Shown: one piece after another, positions 16,756 through 27,339 of the stretch | Layout of the letters: every line of letters begins with the position of its first letter | Position numbering within the stretch: the stretch's first letter is position 1 | Assembly: GCF_005144795.1 (NCBI RefSeq) | Contig: NZ_SWFJ01000008.1 | Coordinates: 57,580 to 121,579, forward strand | Reading direction: 5' to 3' | Length of the DNA: 64,000 bases | From: Streptococcus mitis | GTDB taxonomy: Bacteria; Bacillota; Bacilli; Lactobacillales; Streptococcaceae | The notes under the pieces: model-generated | Database searches by the model: none | Seen by the model: only the letters and a program-made list of their open reading frames with translations | Told to the model about the DNA's origin: nothing | Made by a program: the position numbers and the translations under genes

Positions 16756-16848
16756 TTCGCGTCACATGAAGTTATTTAAGCATCTCTTTTTTTTTATTAC
16801 CATTTTATGTTATAATAAATTGTACTTCTAAAATAGAAAGGTCTTAAG

Positions 16849-17994
16849 ATGACAACTCTTATTAAACATAAACGTGTAGAATTTTCAGAACTTTTTTATG
16901 ACCTAGTTTTTGTTTTTGCAATTTCAAAAGTAACTACTTTAATTGACCATCTTCATAACGGTATTTTGACTTGGAATTCTTTCCTTGATTTTTTCATTGC
17001 TACTTTGTTTCTCATCGATTCCTGGATGATTCAAACCGATTATACCAATCGCTATGGAAAGAACTCTTTATTTAACATAGTAATCATGTTTATCAAAATG
17101 GGAATTTTACTCTTTATAGCCAATATGATTGGACCTGATTGGCAACAATATTTTCATTATCTCTGTTGGGCTATTGGTACATTAACCCTTACCTTATTTT
17201 TTCAATATTTGGTTGAATTTTTTAGAAAATCAACCGATGATGCTAATCGGGAAAGTATCAAAGGTTTTCTATGGATAACAGGTCTAGGAAGTTTATGATT
17301 CTATCTAGCAGCTCTTCTTCCTATTTACCTTAGAGTCTATATCTTATTTGCTAGTATTCTGCTAACATTTATTATGCCAAGTATCTTGCTTAATAAAGAT
17401 AAGCATTACCAGGTAAATCTCCCCCATTTAATCGAGCGTATCTCCCTTCTTGTCATTATTATGTTTGGAGAGATGATTACGGAGCTAGCTAACTTCTTTA
17501 CAATCGAGAATTTCTCGATTTATTCGGTTCTTTATTTCATTATTATGATTTCTCTGTTCTTGTTTTATTTTGGTCAATTCGACCATGCTATTGATGAAAA
17601 ATCTAATCAAAAGGGACTATTTCTAATTTACAGTCACTATCCTATTTTCATTGGACTTCTTATGATGACCGTTTCGATGAGTTTTCTTCAGAATCCTGAA
17701 GCTAATCGTCTCTTTGCAACCAGCTTCTCTTATATCGGATTTGGCCTCTTTCAAGCTGCTGTCCTAGTAAATGGGCCCTATAACAAACACTATCTTCGCT
17801 ATTCGAAAAGTTACTACTGTGTCCAAGCGACACTCTATCTGGCTGCCTTGATTCTCTCTTTAATCTTTGCTTCTAATCCTATAATAGTAGTGAGTATAAC
17901 AACCATTTTAGCTCTAGCTATAGCCATTCATTTTATTTATTTTTATGTGACACAGAATAAAAAATATTCCAAATCTAACTGGGGGTTCTTTTAA
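16849..17994 (+). pseudogene. ltrA: Low-temperature-requirement A (LtrA)-like membrane protein, interrupted by in-frame TGA
   Basis: The frame from 16849 encodes an LtrA-family start (RVEFSELFYDLVFVFAISK) and stops at TGA 17296-17298. The same frame resumes at once (FYLAALLPIYLRVY) and runs to TAA at 17992 with no other stop, giving 381 codons, the usual LtrA length, and about ten membrane segments. The lesion is thus a single nonsense codon, perhaps from TGG. The role of LtrA is poorly known. A partial product could be made from either side, but the gene is most likely inactive. Confidence 0.8.
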
Positions 17995-18008
17995 TGAGTT
18001 TATAACAT

Positions 18009-18037
18009 AAAAAAGCTTTGGGAACCAAGGCTTTTTT
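18009..18037. terminator. Terminator between ltrA and GNAT gene
   Basis: AAAAAGCTTTG pairs with CAAGGCTTTTTT around GGAAC, between convergent genes. It resembles the tRNA-Lys terminators nearby. Confidence 0.75.
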
Positions 18038-18042
18038 GCTTT

Positions 18043-18498
18043 CTACCTAAACTTTTTCATAACGTATTTTCGTACAGGTGCTTCAATGGTTTTAACGATT
18101 TCAAATCCTTCTTTTTGATAAAGATGCTTGGCTGCCTGATTTGCCTCGAAGACATTTAGAGAAATACTATCTATGTCTCCATTTTCAAAGACCAAACTAA
18201 CAAATTTCCTTAAGGCCTGACTACCTAAGCCTTGCCCCTGTTTCTGGGGATTGATTAAAAACCGTCCGATATGAAGATTCCTGTCTTCTAGCCTGATTTT
18301 CTGGATAAGCCCCACAAACTCTGGTCCATCAAAGATAGAAAAGACTCCTTCCAAATCTTGCAAGATTTGAATTGTCAAGGGAAAAGGAATCATTGTTCCC
18401 ATCCATTGTTCTTGAAAGACTTTGCCAAAGGAATTGGACCATTGACATACGCGTTGAGCGTTTTCTGTGCTCACCTTTTCTTCAAAACGAATTATCAT
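18043..18498 (-). CDS. GNAT-family N-acetyltransferase
   Basis: A 151-residue acetyl-CoA-dependent acetyltransferase. The acetyl-CoA pyrophosphate loop appears as KQGQGLGSQALR (Q/RxxGxG/A) near residue 104, after the beta strand NLHIGRFLINP, followed by SLNVFEANQAAKHLYQKEGF, the usual motif B. The acceptor is unknown. It is convergent with ltrA and divergent from cclA. Confidence 0.88.
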   Translation of the reverse strand: MIIRFEEKVSTENAQRVCQWSNSFGKVFQEQWMGTMIPFPLTIQILQDLEGVFSIFDGPEFVGLIQKIRLEDRNLHIGRFLINPQKQGQGLGSQALRKFVSLVFENGDIDSISLNVFEANQAAKHLYQKEGFEIVKTIEAPVRKYVMKKFR

Positions 18499-18567
18499 CT
18501 TTGCCTCACCATCTTATCTATGTTTCTCCATTATACTACTTCTCCCATTTTTTACGAATAGATAAGT

Positions 18568-19227
18568 ATGATTGATTTTTATTTTTTTCTTGTCGGAAGC
18601 ATTCTCGCTTCCTTTCTTGGTTTGGTCATTGACCGTTTTCCTGAGCAATCCATTATCAGTCCAGCTAGTCACTGCGATTCCTGTCAGACTCGCTTGCGTC
18701 CCTCAGATTTGATTCCGATTCTCTCGCAGGTTTTTAATCGCTTTTGCTGTCGCTACTGCAAGGCTACTTATCCAGTCTGGTATGCCCTTTTTGAACTAGG
18801 ATTAGGTCTCCTATTTCTATCTTACTCTTGGAACTTCCTTTCCTTGGGACAAGTCATCCTAATCACTGCTGGTTTGACCTTGGGCATCTACGACTTTCGC
18901 TATCAGGAATATCCCTTACTGGTCTGGATGACTTTCCACCTAAGCCTAATGGCCTGCTCTGGCTGGAATCTAGTCATGGTCTTCTTCCTTGTCCTTGGAA
19001 TTGTGGCTCATTTTATCGATATCCGCATGGGAGCAGGGGATTTTCTCTTTTTAGCTTCTTGTTCTCTTATCTTTAGCGTAACCGAATTACTCATCTTGAT
19101 TCAGTTTGCTTCGGCGACGGGCATCCTAGCCTTTCTCCTGCAAAAGAAAAAGGAAAGACTTCCTTTCGTGCCTTTCCTCTTACTTGCTGCTTGTGTGATT
19201 ATTTTTGGTAAGCTACTGCTTGTTTGA
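18568..19227 (+). CDS. cclA: Competence prepilin peptidase (type 4), CclA/ComC
   Basis: A 219-residue polytopic membrane aspartyl protease that cleaves and can methylate the ComGC-type pseudopilins needed for DNA uptake. The zinc-binding region with two CxxC pairs (CDSCQTRL and CCRYCKA) is present near residues 35-63, as are the catalytic Asp regions: [18 protein letters not shown] and the GxGD motif MGAGDFLF. The last 29 bases overlap the end of convergent trpA. Expression is expected only in competent cells; I did not see a clear cin box. Confidence 0.92.
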   Translation: MIDFYFFLVGSILASFLGLVIDRFPEQSIISPASHCDSCQTRLRPSDLIPILSQVFNRFCCRYCKATYPVWYALFELGLGLLFLSYSWNFLSLGQVILITAGLTLGIYDFRYQEYPLLVWMTFHLSLMACSGWNLVMVFFLVLGIVAHFIDIRMGAGDFLFLASCSLIFSVTELLILIQFASATGILAFLLQKKKERLPFVPFLLLAACVIIFGKLLLV

Positions 19228-19975
19228 TAAAGTCCTGAATTGGCTCTCCTTCATGGAGAGCTTTTACAATTTTCGAACCAACGATAACGCCATCTGATAC
19301 CGCATTAAAGCGTTCTACATCGGCTTGACTAGATACACCAAAACCTGTCAAGACTGGAATGTCGGCTACTTGATGCAATTGTGCCAAGTGCTTGTCCAAA
19401 TCTGCACGGTAATTGCCAGATTTCCCTGTCACCCCATTGATGGCAACAGCATAGACGAATCCCTCCGCCTCTTCAATCAACTCTTTCTGGCGCTCAATCC
19501 CTGTGGTCAAGCTTACTAAAGGAATCAAAGCAATGTCTGTATCTGCCAAAAATGGCTCTACAAAATTGGCATGCTCATGAGGAAGGTCTGGAATAATCAA
19601 GCCCTTAACCGCTGTATCTGCCAAATCTTTGACAAAGTTCTCCACACCGTACTGAAAGAGGGGGTTGAAGTAGGTCATGATGACCAGTGGAATCTCTGTT
19701 TGAATGGTTTTCAAGGTTTCAACCAAAGCCTGAGTAGAAGTTCCGTGGGCTAGACTGCGCAAGCCAGCTTCTTCTATAACAGGTCCATCTGCGACAGGAT
19801 CTGAAAAGGGAATACCGACTTCAATAGCCGAAACACCCAAATCTTCTAAAAAGTTGATTGTTTCAGCGAGTCCAGCCAAACCTTTCTCATGGTCTCCAGC
19901 CATGATATAAGGAACGAAAATTCCTTTTCCAGCTGCTTTAATAGCATTTAATTTTTCTGTTAGTGTCTTAGGCAT
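19199..19975 (-). CDS. trpA: Tryptophan synthase alpha subunit
   Basis: TrpA cleaves indole-3-glycerol phosphate to indole and glyceraldehyde 3-phosphate, passing indole to TrpB through a tunnel. The 258-residue TIM barrel has the catalytic Glu in [11 protein letters not shown] and the Asp in the adjacent PVADGPVI loop, and the phosphate-binding end LTGFGVSSQ and [11 protein letters not shown] 19975 (MPKTLTEKL) gives the family length and overlaps the trpB stop by eight bases, the expected coupling. Last gene of the trp operon, convergent with and overlapping cclA. Confidence 0.97.
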   Translation of the reverse strand: MPKTLTEKLNAIKAAGKGIFVPYIMAGDHEKGLAGLAETINFLEDLGVSAIEVGIPFSDPVADGPVIEEAGLRSLAHGTSTQALVETLKTIQTEIPLVIMTYFNPLFQYGVENFVKDLADTAVKGLIIPDLPHEHANFVEPFLADTDIALIPLVSLTTGIERQKELIEEAEGFVYAVAINGVTGKSGNYRADLDKHLAQLHQVADIPVLTGFGVSSQADVERFNAVSDGVIVGSKIVKALHEGEPIQDFIKQAVAYQK

Positions 19976-21191
19976 GAGCTTCTCCCTTCTTTGCTGCATC
20001 TGCTTCCAAGCGGTCTTTGACTTGAACCACATCCTTGTCACCACGACCTGATAGACAGACTATCATGGATTTGTCTGGACCGAGTTCTTTGGCCAATTTC
20101 ACCGCAAAGGCGATAGCATGGCTAGATTCTAAGGCTGGGATAATCCCTTCCACACGAGACAAGAGCTGGAATCCTTCCAAGGCTTCTTCGTCTGTCACAG
20201 GAACATAGCTGGCACGTTTAATATCGTGATAGTGAGAATGTTCTGGACCGATACCAGGATAGTCCAAACCTGCTGAGATAGAGAAAGCTTCAAGAATTTG
20301 ACCATGAGCATCTTGGAGCACATCCATGAGGGAACCGTGAAGGACACCCGGACGACCCTTAGTCAAAGTCGCTGCGTGATGCTCTGTATCCACACCAAGT
20401 CCTGCTGCTTCAGCCCCATACATGGCTACTGACTCATCTTCTACAAAGGGATGGAAGAGCCCGATAGCATTAGAACCACCACCAACACAGGCCACTAGGG
20501 CATCTGGCAGATCTTGACCTGTCAAGTCACGGTACTGTTGTTTAGCTTCTCGACCAATAACACTTTGGAAGTCACGAACGATTTCTGGGAATGGATGAGG
20601 CCCCAAGGCAGAACCAAGGATATAGTGGGTATCATCGATATTAGCTACCCATGAACGAAGGGCCGCATTGACCGCATCCTTGAGCACGCGCGAACCATCT
20701 GTTACGGCCTCGACCTTGGCTCCCAAAAGCTCCATACGGAAAACATTGAGGGCTTGGCGTTTGACATCTTCCTCACCCATGTAGATGGTACATTCCATGT
20801 TAAAGAGGGCCGCAGCTGTTGCAGTTGCCACACCGTGCTGACCAGCACCCGTTTCAGCGATAATTTTCTTTTTGCCCATGCGTTTAGCAAGTAAGACTTG
20901 TCCCAAGGCATTGTTAATCTTGTGGGCCCCTGTATGGTTGAGGTCTTCACGCTTGAGGTAAATCTTGGCTCCGCCAATATGCTGGGTCAAGTTTTTTGCG
21001 TAGTAAAGAGGCGTTTCACGTCCTACATACTGGCGTAAGAGCTGGTTTAATTCCTCTTGGAAACTTGGGTCTGCTTGACTTTCACGATAAGCCTTTTCCA
21101 ACTCCAAAACTGCTGTCATCAATGTTTCTGGGACGAAACGTCCGCCGAATTTTCCGTAAAATCCATCTTTATTTGGTTCTTGATATGCCAT
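19968..21191 (-). CDS. trpB: Tryptophan synthase beta subunit (operon copy)
   Basis: PLP enzyme joining indole and serine to make tryptophan. The 407-residue protein has the PLP lysine in [13 protein letters not shown] (Lys91), [15 protein letters not shown], the phosphate cup [10 protein letters not shown] and the C-terminal [10 protein letters not shown]. It overlaps trpF by 23 bases upstream and trpA by eight bases downstream. A second, divergent trpB lies at 26034. Confidence 0.97.
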   Translation of the reverse strand: MAYQEPNKDGFYGKFGGRFVPETLMTAVLELEKAYRESQADPSFQEELNQLLRQYVGRETPLYYAKNLTQHIGGAKIYLKREDLNHTGAHKINNALGQVLLAKRMGKKKIIAETGAGQHGVATATAAALFNMECTIYMGEEDVKRQALNVFRMELLGAKVEAVTDGSRVLKDAVNAALRSWVANIDDTHYILGSALGPHPFPEIVRDFQSVIGREAKQQYRDLTGQDLPDALVACVGGGSNAIGLFHPFVEDESVAMYGAEAAGLGVDTEHHAATLTKGRPGVLHGSLMDVLQDAHGQILEAFSISAGLDYPGIGPEHSHYHDIKRASYVPVTDEEALEGFQLLSRVEGIIPALESSHAIAFAVKLAKELGPDKSMIVCLSGRGDKDVVQVKDRLEADAAKKGEAHA

Positions 21192-21768
21192 TCTTTGCCC
21201 TCTCTATAAATCTTCTAATCTTTTCCTGATCTTTTTGTCCATCTGTCTCCACTCCGCTTGATACATCTACTGCATAGGGAGTAAAGTGTTGAATTGCTTT
21301 TGCTACATTGTCTTCATTAAGCCCACCTGCGATAAAGAAGGGCTGAGCTAGTTCTGCCGTATCCAGTTGGCCCCAGTCAAAGGTCTGGCCACTCCCAGCC
21401 ACAGGGGCATCAAAGAGTAGATAATCTGCCTGAGAATTAGGCACATGACCATTTCCATCCACCTGCACCGCCTGAATACTGGCACAAGGCAAATTCTCAA
21501 ATAAATTATCCGCCACCTGACCGTGAACTTGAACCAAGTCCAAGCCAACTTTGTCAATCGCTTCTAGCAGTTGAGCCCGACTTGGTGAAACAAATACACC
21601 AACCTTTTTGACATCTGCAGGAATAAGCTTTGCCAGCTCAGCAGCTTGATCCAAGGTCACCTGTCTTTTACTAGGTGCGAAGACAAAACCGATGTAGTCT
21701 GCTCCTGCTAAAACGGCTGTCTCTACCGCTTCTTTGGTGGATAATCCGCAAATTTTAACCTTTGTCAA
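21169..21768 (-). CDS. trpF: Phosphoribosylanthranilate isomerase
   Basis: TrpF converts phosphoribosylanthranilate to the ribulose form by Amadori rearrangement. The 199-residue TIM barrel begins [13 protein letters not shown] with the catalytic Cys, and has the catalytic Asp and phosphate site in [23 protein letters not shown] and VDVSSGVET. It overlaps trpC upstream by 14 bases and trpB downstream by 23. Confidence 0.96.
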   Translation of the reverse strand: MTKVKICGLSTKEAVETAVLAGADYIGFVFAPSKRQVTLDQAAELAKLIPADVKKVGVFVSPSRAQLLEAIDKVGLDLVQVHGQVADNLFENLPCASIQAVQVDGNGHVPNSQADYLLFDAPVAGSGQTFDWGQLDTAELAQPFFIAGGLNEDNVAKAIQHFTPYAVDVSSGVETDGQKDQEKIRRFIERAKNGISRTK

Positions 21769-22522
21769 TCTGCAACTCCTTGATTCTCTGGGCTACATCT
21801 TCTGCCTGCATCAGAGCTGTCCCAACTAAAATTCCGTTAAAGTATGGTGCTACTCGTTCCGCATCCTGCCCTGTGAAAATAGCAGATTCAGAAATGTAAT
21901 AGCGCCCTTCTTCAAAGTGCTGAGCCAAGTCTACACTGGTCTGCAAGTCGACTTCAAAGGTGGTCAAGTTGCGGTTATTGACCCCGATAATTTGAGCACC
22001 AAGGCGGTGAGCTACCTCTAGTTCAGCTAAATTGTGAGTTTCCACTAAAACTTCCAGACCAAGCTCTGTCGCATAGTCAAAAAGTTCCTTGAGGCGTTCT
22101 TCGGACAAGGCTGCCACGATGAGCAAGATAACTGTTGCACCTGCATTGCGAGCTCGAATGATTTGCTTTTCATCGATAATAAAGTCCTTGTTGAGCGTTG
22201 GAATGTTTACCTGACTGGAAATCTCCCGCAGATAATCTAAATGTCCTTTAAAGAAAACTTCATCTGTCAGAACAGAAATCATCACTGCGCCATTCGCTTC
22301 ATAAGTCTGGGCCTGTTGCACAATATCCACATCTAGATTGATATCTCCCAGACTAGGGCTAGCCTTCTTGACCTCAGCAATTACTTGTAAACGGTCTTGG
22401 TGATTCTTTAAAAATTCAGCCAAGCGATAGGTCTGGCGCAGGGGTTGAATTTCCTCCAGTTCCATCTGATCGACCTCACGCGCCTTCTGCTCCAAGATTC
22501 GTGCTAAAAATTCCTGACTCAT
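21755..22522 (-). CDS. trpC: Indole-3-glycerol phosphate synthase
   Basis: TrpC closes the indole ring. The 255-residue TIM barrel has [15 protein letters not shown] with the catalytic Glu/Lys, [41 protein letters not shown] and [10 protein letters not shown]. It overlaps trpD upstream by four bases and trpF by 14, so it is translationally coupled on both sides. Confidence 0.96.
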   Translation of the reverse strand: MSQEFLARILEQKAREVDQMELEEIQPLRQTYRLAEFLKNHQDRLQVIAEVKKASPSLGDINLDVDIVQQAQTYEANGAVMISVLTDEVFFKGHLDYLREISSQVNIPTLNKDFIIDEKQIIRARNAGATVILLIVAALSEERLKELFDYATELGLEVLVETHNLAELEVAHRLGAQIIGVNNRNLTTFEVDLQTSVDLAQHFEEGRYYISESAIFTGQDAERVAPYFNGILVGTALMQAEDVAQRIKELQIDKG

Positions 22523-23523
22523 TTTTGGTACTCCTGTAACAGTCTGAGTTTTTCAAGGGCCTTGCCACTAGCAATCACTTGACGAGCCAAGGCAACCCCA
22601 TCCTTGATATTATCTACCTTACCATTAGCATAGAAACCAAGACCAGCATTTAAAACTGTAGTTTCCAAGAATGGACTTGGTTCATTTTTAAGAACGCTGA
22701 GCAAAATTTCTGCATTTTCCTGAGCATTGCCTCCACGAATATCTTCGATAGCGTAACGTTCCATTCCCAAATCCTCTGGAGTAAAGCTTGACAAGGTGAT
22801 TTCGCCATTCTCAAGAAGTGCAATCTTGGTTGTCCCGTTCAAACCAGCTTCATCCAAACCTTCTGGTCCAGCAACCACGATGGCACGTTTACGACCCATA
22901 TTTTTCAAAACCTGAGCTGTACTTTCTAGAAGTTCTGGACGGCTAATTCCAAGAAGCTGTGTTTCCAAAGCCATTGGGTGAATCAGTGGACCAGTCAAGT
23001 TCATGATTGTTGGAATTCCTAGTTCCAAACGAGCTGGCATGATGTATTTCATAGCTGGATGCATATTTTTAGCAAAGAGAAAGACGATGCCAGTTTTATT
23101 AAAGACCTTACCTAGTTCAGCTGGTTTGAGGTCTAGATTGATACCCAAGGCTTCTAGGACATCTGCAGAACCAGATTTAGAAGAAATCGAGCGGTTACCG
23201 TGTTTGGCCATGTGAACGCCACCACCAGCCAAGACAAAGGCTGCAGTTGTGGAAATATTAAAGCTGAAAGACTTGTCGCCTCCTGTACCACAGTTGTCCA
23301 TAGCATCATGTATCTCAGTTGGAATATGTTGGGCATGTCCTCTCATGACTTGGGCAATGGCTGTGCGCTCTTCAGGTGTTTCTCCCTTCATCTTAAGAGC
23401 CAAGAGGAGAGAAGCAATCTGTGCTTCGGTTACACGTCCAGTCACGATACGCTCAATGACGTCCGTCATTTCAACACCTGATAAATTTTCAAATTTTGCT
23501 AGTTTTTCAATAATCTCTTTCAT
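22519..23523 (-). CDS. trpD: Anthranilate phosphoribosyltransferase
   Basis: TrpD transfers phosphoribose from PRPP to anthranilate. The 334-residue protein has the PRPP-binding motif [35 protein letters not shown], and [14 protein letters not shown]. The ATG at 23523 lies 10 bases after the trpG stop. Confidence 0.97.
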   Translation of the reverse strand: MKEIIEKLAKFENLSGVEMTDVIERIVTGRVTEAQIASLLLALKMKGETPEERTAIAQVMRGHAQHIPTEIHDAMDNCGTGGDKSFSFNISTTAAFVLAGGGVHMAKHGNRSISSKSGSADVLEALGINLDLKPAELGKVFNKTGIVFLFAKNMHPAMKYIMPARLELGIPTIMNLTGPLIHPMALETQLLGISRPELLESTAQVLKNMGRKRAIVVAGPEGLDEAGLNGTTKIALLENGEITLSSFTPEDLGMERYAIEDIRGGNAQENAEILLSVLKNEPSPFLETTVLNAGLGFYANGKVDNIKDGVALARQVIASGKALEKLRLLQEYQK

Positions 23524-23533
23524 CCTAGTTTCC

Positions 23534-24100
23534 TCACTTTACAACCTTCTCAATAAAATTCCGAATAGAAGACAAGCCATCTGGCGTTCCAATGCTCTCT
23601 GGATGGTACTGGAAGCCATAAATTGGAAGTGTTTTGTGTTGAATCCCCATGATGGCTTGGTCATCAGTCGAACGAGCTGTCACTTCAAAGTTTTCTGGCA
23701 TTTCTTCAATTAAAATACTGTGGTAACGCATGACCGCACGGCCATCCTCAATGCCTTGATACAAAACAGATGGCGCTTCAAAGCTGATATTGCTCTGTTT
23801 CCCATGCATGACTTTTGGAGCCAAACCTAACTTACCACCAAAGACTTCTGCAATGGCTTGGTGACCCAAACAAATCCCAAGAATCGGCTTCTTGCCAGCA
23901 AAATCACGAATCATGTCTTCCATCTTTCCAGCATCAACTGGCCAACCAGGACCAGGAGAAAAGACCAGACCATCTGCTTTTTCAGCTTCTTCATACAGCT
24001 TGGGATCATCATTTCTCAAGACCTGCACTTCTGCAAAATTTCCAATGTACTGCGCCAAGTTATAGGTAAAAGAATCATAGTTATCAATCAATAAAATCAT
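23534..24100 (-). CDS. trpG: Anthranilate synthase glutamine amidotransferase subunit
   Basis: TrpG supplies ammonia from glutamine to TrpE. The 188-residue class I amidotransferase has the nucleophile elbow GICLGHQAI and the His-Glu part of the triad in [22 protein letters not shown] begins the protein. It overlaps trpE by four bases. Such subunits can also serve para-aminobenzoate synthase; operon position supports the trp role. Confidence 0.96.
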   Translation of the reverse strand: MILLIDNYDSFTYNLAQYIGNFAEVQVLRNDDPKLYEEAEKADGLVFSPGPGWPVDAGKMEDMIRDFAGKKPILGICLGHQAIAEVFGGKLGLAPKVMHGKQSNISFEAPSVLYQGIEDGRAVMRYHSILIEEMPENFEVTARSTDDQAIMGIQHKTLPIYGFQYHPESIGTPDGLSSIRNFIEKVVK

Positions 24101-25458
24101 GGTCTTAGTTCTCCAATTCTAGTCATAGATTTAGCCTTGTTAATGGTTTCTTGGTATTCGTTTTGGGCAATGGAGTCATAGACAATCCCTGCCCCAGCCT
24201 GCACATAGGCTGTTTGATTTTTGAGAATCATAGTTCGGATGGCAATGGCGAAATCCATATCACCCGTCGCAGACAAGTAGCCGATTGCTCCTGCGTATAC
24301 GCCTCGTTTTTCCGTTTCTAGTTCATAGATGCGTCTCATGGCCCGAATCTTTGGTGCTCCTGAAACTGTTCCAGCTGGAAGTGTAGATTTCAAGGCATCC
24401 ATGGCAGTGAGTTCTGGAAGCAAACGCCCTTTCACCACGCTGGTCAAATGCATAACATAGCGGAAGAGCTCCACTTCCATATACTTGGTGACTTGGACAC
24501 TGGCTGTTTCGGAGATGCGACCAATATCGTTACGCCCCAAGTCTACCAACATCCGATGTTCTGCTGTTTCCTTCTCATCAGAAAGCAGGTCAGTTGCCAA
24601 GGCCTTGTCTTCTTCATCCGTTGTTCCTCTTGGTCGTGTACCCGCAATCGGATTGGTTGTTACAACGCCATTTTTAACAGAAACCAAACTTTCAGGACTG
24701 GCACCGATGATTTGATAATCCCCAAAATCATAGAAATAAAGGTAATTGGATGGGTTGGTCACGCGGAGATTTCTGTAGAAGTCAAATGGATTTCCAGTAA
24801 CCTCTGCTGAAAAACGCTGGCTGAGTACACATTGGAACATATCGCCATTACGAATCAAGTCGCGAGCTGTTTCCACCATTTCCTCAAACTTCTGAGGAAC
24901 AATATGCGGTTTGAAGTCCAGCGGCGATAAATCCAAGTCTTCAAATTCATTTGAAGCGGGGATGCGTAATTCCTCCAGCACTTGATTCAAGGCTTTTTCC
25001 AAGTCTTCTTGACTACGCTCACTGTAAAGAGCATCCTCGATGACATGAATTTTTTCCTTCTTGTGGTCAAATACCATGTAGCTCTCATAAACAAAGAAAT
25101 GCATGTCTGGCGTCCCAATGGTATCCTCAGGAATTTGACCAATTTCTTCATAGAGCGAAATCATATCGTAACCGACAAAGCCAATAGCTCCCCCACCAAA
25201 AGGTAGATCTGAATGGTGCTGGCTCTTATGAGTCACTTCATAAAGGAAATCCAAAGGATCCCGATCAATCACTTGACCATTTTGATAAAGGATCCCATTT
25301 TCAAACTTAATCTCAAAAACTGGATTATAGGCTAGGATAGAAAAACGAGCTGTTTCCTTGTCTCTCGGAATACTCTCTAAGATAACCTTGTGTTGCCCCT
25401 TTAGGCGCATATAAGCCAAGATTGGTGATAAGACATCTCCATGAATGATTCGTTCCAT
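24097..25458 (-). CDS. trpE: Anthranilate synthase component I
   Basis: TrpE makes anthranilate from chorismate. The 453-residue protein has the chorismate-binding core: PESLVSVKNGVV, NPIAGTRPRGTTDEED, EHRMLVDLGRNDIGRI, and TLPAGTVSGAPKIRAM. The N-terminal region containing LESIPRDKETARFSILAYNP resembles the tryptophan feedback-inhibition site (LLES type). It is the first gene of trpEGDCFBA; a T-box leader and a TA-flanked repeat precede it. Confidence 0.97.
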   Translation of the reverse strand: MERIIHGDVLSPILAYMRLKGQHKVILESIPRDKETARFSILAYNPVFEIKFENGILYQNGQVIDRDPLDFLYEVTHKSQHHSDLPFGGGAIGFVGYDMISLYEEIGQIPEDTIGTPDMHFFVYESYMVFDHKKEKIHVIEDALYSERSQEDLEKALNQVLEELRIPASNEFEDLDLSPLDFKPHIVPQKFEEMVETARDLIRNGDMFQCVLSQRFSAEVTGNPFDFYRNLRVTNPSNYLYFYDFGDYQIIGASPESLVSVKNGVVTTNPIAGTRPRGTTDEEDKALATDLLSDEKETAEHRMLVDLGRNDIGRISETASVQVTKYMEVELFRYVMHLTSVVKGRLLPELTAMDALKSTLPAGTVSGAPKIRAMRRIYELETEKRGVYAGAIGYLSATGDMDFAIAIRTMILKNQTAYVQAGAGIVYDSIAQNEYQETINKAKSMTRIGELRP

Positions 25459-25505
25459 TGTATTTTCCCTTTCAGTTTCTTATTTTTAATTTTTTGTCTT
25501 TTTTC

Positions 25506-25688
25506 TATTTCCCTTAAATAGTGCGGACGGGAGCAACTTTCTCCGAAATTTCATCCCTAATTTTTGAGCCCCTCGCTCATTCATTTCTAGGCTCAGGCTA
25601 AAATAGTTCCCCGAACTTTTTTACTCTCAAAAATTCCGTTCTAGAGAAGCATCTTTGCTTCTCTAGAATACCACTATGGCGGGAAATA
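25506..25688. repeat. TA-flanked interspersed repeat (RUP-like), copy 1
   Basis: The element begins TATTTCCC and ends GGGAAATA, an inverted repeat opening and closing on TA as expected for IS630/mariner-type target use. It shares a scaffold with the copy at 36205: AGTGCGGACGGGAGCAACTT, TTTCATCCCTAATTTTTGAG, CTCAAAAAT and TACCACTA. A perfect hairpin of TTCTAGAGAAGC with GCTTCTCTAGAA lies at about 25640-25670. It lies between the trp T-box terminator and trpE. I believe it belongs with the pneumococcal RUP repeats but could not check. Confidence 0.7.
25583..25626 (+). repeat. 44-bp hairpin module, copy 1
   Basis: Runs from ATTTCTAGGCTCAGGCTAAA to TTTACTC with stem AGTTC/GAACT around CCC. It sits in a loop of the RUP-like repeat, between TTTTTGAG and CTCAAAAA. 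Two other copies of exactly 44 bases lie at 61627 and 61717. Confidence 0.7.
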
Positions 25689-25784
25689 GCGGTTTAATGC
25701 TCACTTCGTTCGCAAATATTTTATAGAAATTTATCTAGTGATAAAGCATAATTTAAAACTGATAGCCATATCTACGATAAATAT

Positions 25785-26025
25785 ATAAAAATCCCCACGC
25801 AAAATAACTTGCGTGAGGACGAAATTCGCGGTGCCACCTCAATTATAGGATTTCTCCTATCTCTCATTCCTGTCTTAGAAAGATTCTGTAACAGGCTGTG
25901 CGATAAAGGGCACTCCCTTGAGAATTATGTTTTCTTCTCTCGTTTCAGATGGACCCAACCTTACAGCTTTCTCTGCTTGTTTTCAGCAACCACAAGCTCT
26001 CTGTGAGAGAAAAGACTGTAATTTT
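25785..26025 (-). promoter_or_regulatory. T-box leader of the trp operon
   Basis: The minus strand reads GGTGGCACCGCG (complement of 25827-25838), the T-box that pairs with an uncharged tRNA acceptor end. It is followed by a terminator, TCCTCACGCAA with TTGCGTGGGGA and a T run (25785-25820). Uncharged tRNA binding would favour the antiterminator and allow trpEGDCFBA expression. A candidate TGG (Trp) specifier is the complement of 25955-25957; stem I was not fully folded. The promoter is unclear and may lie within the end of the upstream trpB copy. Confidence 0.85.
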
Positions 26026-26033
26026 TCCATCTT

Positions 26034-27212
26034 TTATTTTTTAGCTTCTAGATAGTCTGCAATTGCAGCTACGTCCTTGTCTCCACGACCAGAGACATTG
26101 ATGATGATAATGTCGTCTTTACTTAGTTTCGGTGCACGTTTAACTGCTTCTGCGATAGCGTGCGAACTTTCAATCGCTGGGATAATTCCTTCAGTCTTGC
26201 TGAGAAGGAGGAGAGCCTGAACAGCTTCTTCATCCGTCGCTGCAACATATTCCACGCGACCTGAATCTTTAAAGTAGGCATGTTCTGGGCCAACCCCTGG
26301 ATAGTCCAATCCAGCTGAGATAGAGTAAACTGGAGCTAGCTCTCCATCTTCCTTAAAGACTGCATAAGTCTTCATGCCATCGACAATTCCGATACTACCT
26401 TTTGTCATAGTAGCTGCGTGCTTGTCTGTGTCAAGTCCATGACCAGCAGCTTCGACCCCAACCAATTTAACTTCTTCATCAGCCACATACTGAGAAAAAG
26501 CACCGATGGCATTAGAGCCACCACCTACACAGGCAATAACGTAGTCTGGTAAACGACCTTCTTTTTCTAAGATTTGACGGCGAGATTCTTCACTGATGAC
26601 CTTTTGGAACTCATGAACAATGGTTGGATATGGGTGAGGTCCCACAGCAGATCCCAGAACATAAAAGGCTTCAAGGTCATTCATCCATGCTCCAAAGGCT
26701 GCATCAACAGCATCTTTGAGGGTACGAGTCCCTGTTTCAACTGCGTGAACAGTTGCTCCCATCATCTCCATACGGAAAACATTGAGACGTTGACGCTCCA
26801 CATCCTCTGCCCCCATGTAGACATCACAGGCCATACCAAACTTGGCTGCAGCCGCTGCTGTCGCAACACCGTGCTGACCTGCCCCTGTTTCCGCGATAAC
26901 CCGTTTTTTGCCCATGCGTTTAGCCAAAAGAATTTGTCCTAAAACGTTGTTGAGCTTGTGAGAACCAAGGTGGTTAAGGTCTTCGCGCTTGAGATAAATC
27001 TTAGCACCACCTAAGTGGTCTGTCAAACTTTCTGCAAAATAGAGCGGTGTTTCGCGACCTGAATAGTCCTTCAAATAATGACGAAATTCTGCCAAAAACT
27101 CTGGATCATCTTTGTACTTTTCAAATGTCACTTCCAACTCATCCAACAAAGCCTGAATCGGCTCCGGTACAAAACTACCACCAAATTGTCCAAAATAACC
27201 TTTAGTTGTCAT
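26034..27212 (-). CDS. trpB: Second tryptophan synthase beta subunit (trpB paralogue)
   Basis: A 392-residue TrpB1-type protein with PLP lysine Lys86 in [38 protein letters not shown] and [10 protein letters not shown]. It differs from the operon copy at the PLP lysine motif (HLGSHKLNN instead of HTGAHKINN) and has sections reading more like proteobacterial TrpB ([32 protein letters not shown]). It has no trpA of its own. A dedicated T-box precedes it and the trp T-box follows its stop by about ten bases. It may add capacity to use free indole plus serine; that is inference. Confidence 0.9.
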   Translation of the reverse strand: MTTKGYFGQFGGSFVPEPIQALLDELEVTFEKYKDDPEFLAEFRHYLKDYSGRETPLYFAESLTDHLGGAKIYLKREDLNHLGSHKLNNVLGQILLAKRMGKKRVIAETGAGQHGVATAAAAAKFGMACDVYMGAEDVERQRLNVFRMEMMGATVHAVETGTRTLKDAVDAAFGAWMNDLEAFYVLGSAVGPHPYPTIVHEFQKVISEESRRQILEKEGRLPDYVIACVGGGSNAIGAFSQYVADEEVKLVGVEAAGHGLDTDKHAATMTKGSIGIVDGMKTYAVFKEDGELAPVYSISAGLDYPGVGPEHAYFKDSGRVEYVAATDEEAVQALLLLSKTEGIIPAIESSHAIAEAVKRAPKLSKDDIIIINVSGRGDKDVAAIADYLEAKK

Positions 27213-27339
27213 AAAAATTTCCTCTTTCCATATTAATCCGTCCTTTTTGTTTGCTTTTAGTAGTAGGCAAGGAGCTGCAGATAGAACTCAAGTTCATCAA
27301 AGCGACTTAACGCCCTAATAAAAGATAAACAAAACGACG

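Larger units (their letters stand above)
16038..16848. other. 811-base gene-free stretch with remnants
   Basis: No convincing coding sequence. It holds a terminator-like stem (16453-16490), a tandem TTTGCCCCAC/TTTTGCCCCA motif also seen once near 11820, a third copy of the tRNA-Lys 3' end with its terminator (16610-16657), and an inverted-repeat pair like IS3-family ends (16701-16755). The 5' part, up to about 16450, is AT-rich with nothing I can assign. Confidence 0.7.

Noticed and set aside
16553..16765. 70-codon minus-strand open frame
   Set aside because: It runs through the tRNA-Lys 3' remnant, its terminator and the IS3-type repeats; no ribosome binding site and no protein-like features.
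17296..17298. TGA as a selenocysteine codon in ltrA
   Set aside because: LtrA is not a selenoprotein family and there is no evident SECIS-like structure; a nonsense mutation is simpler.
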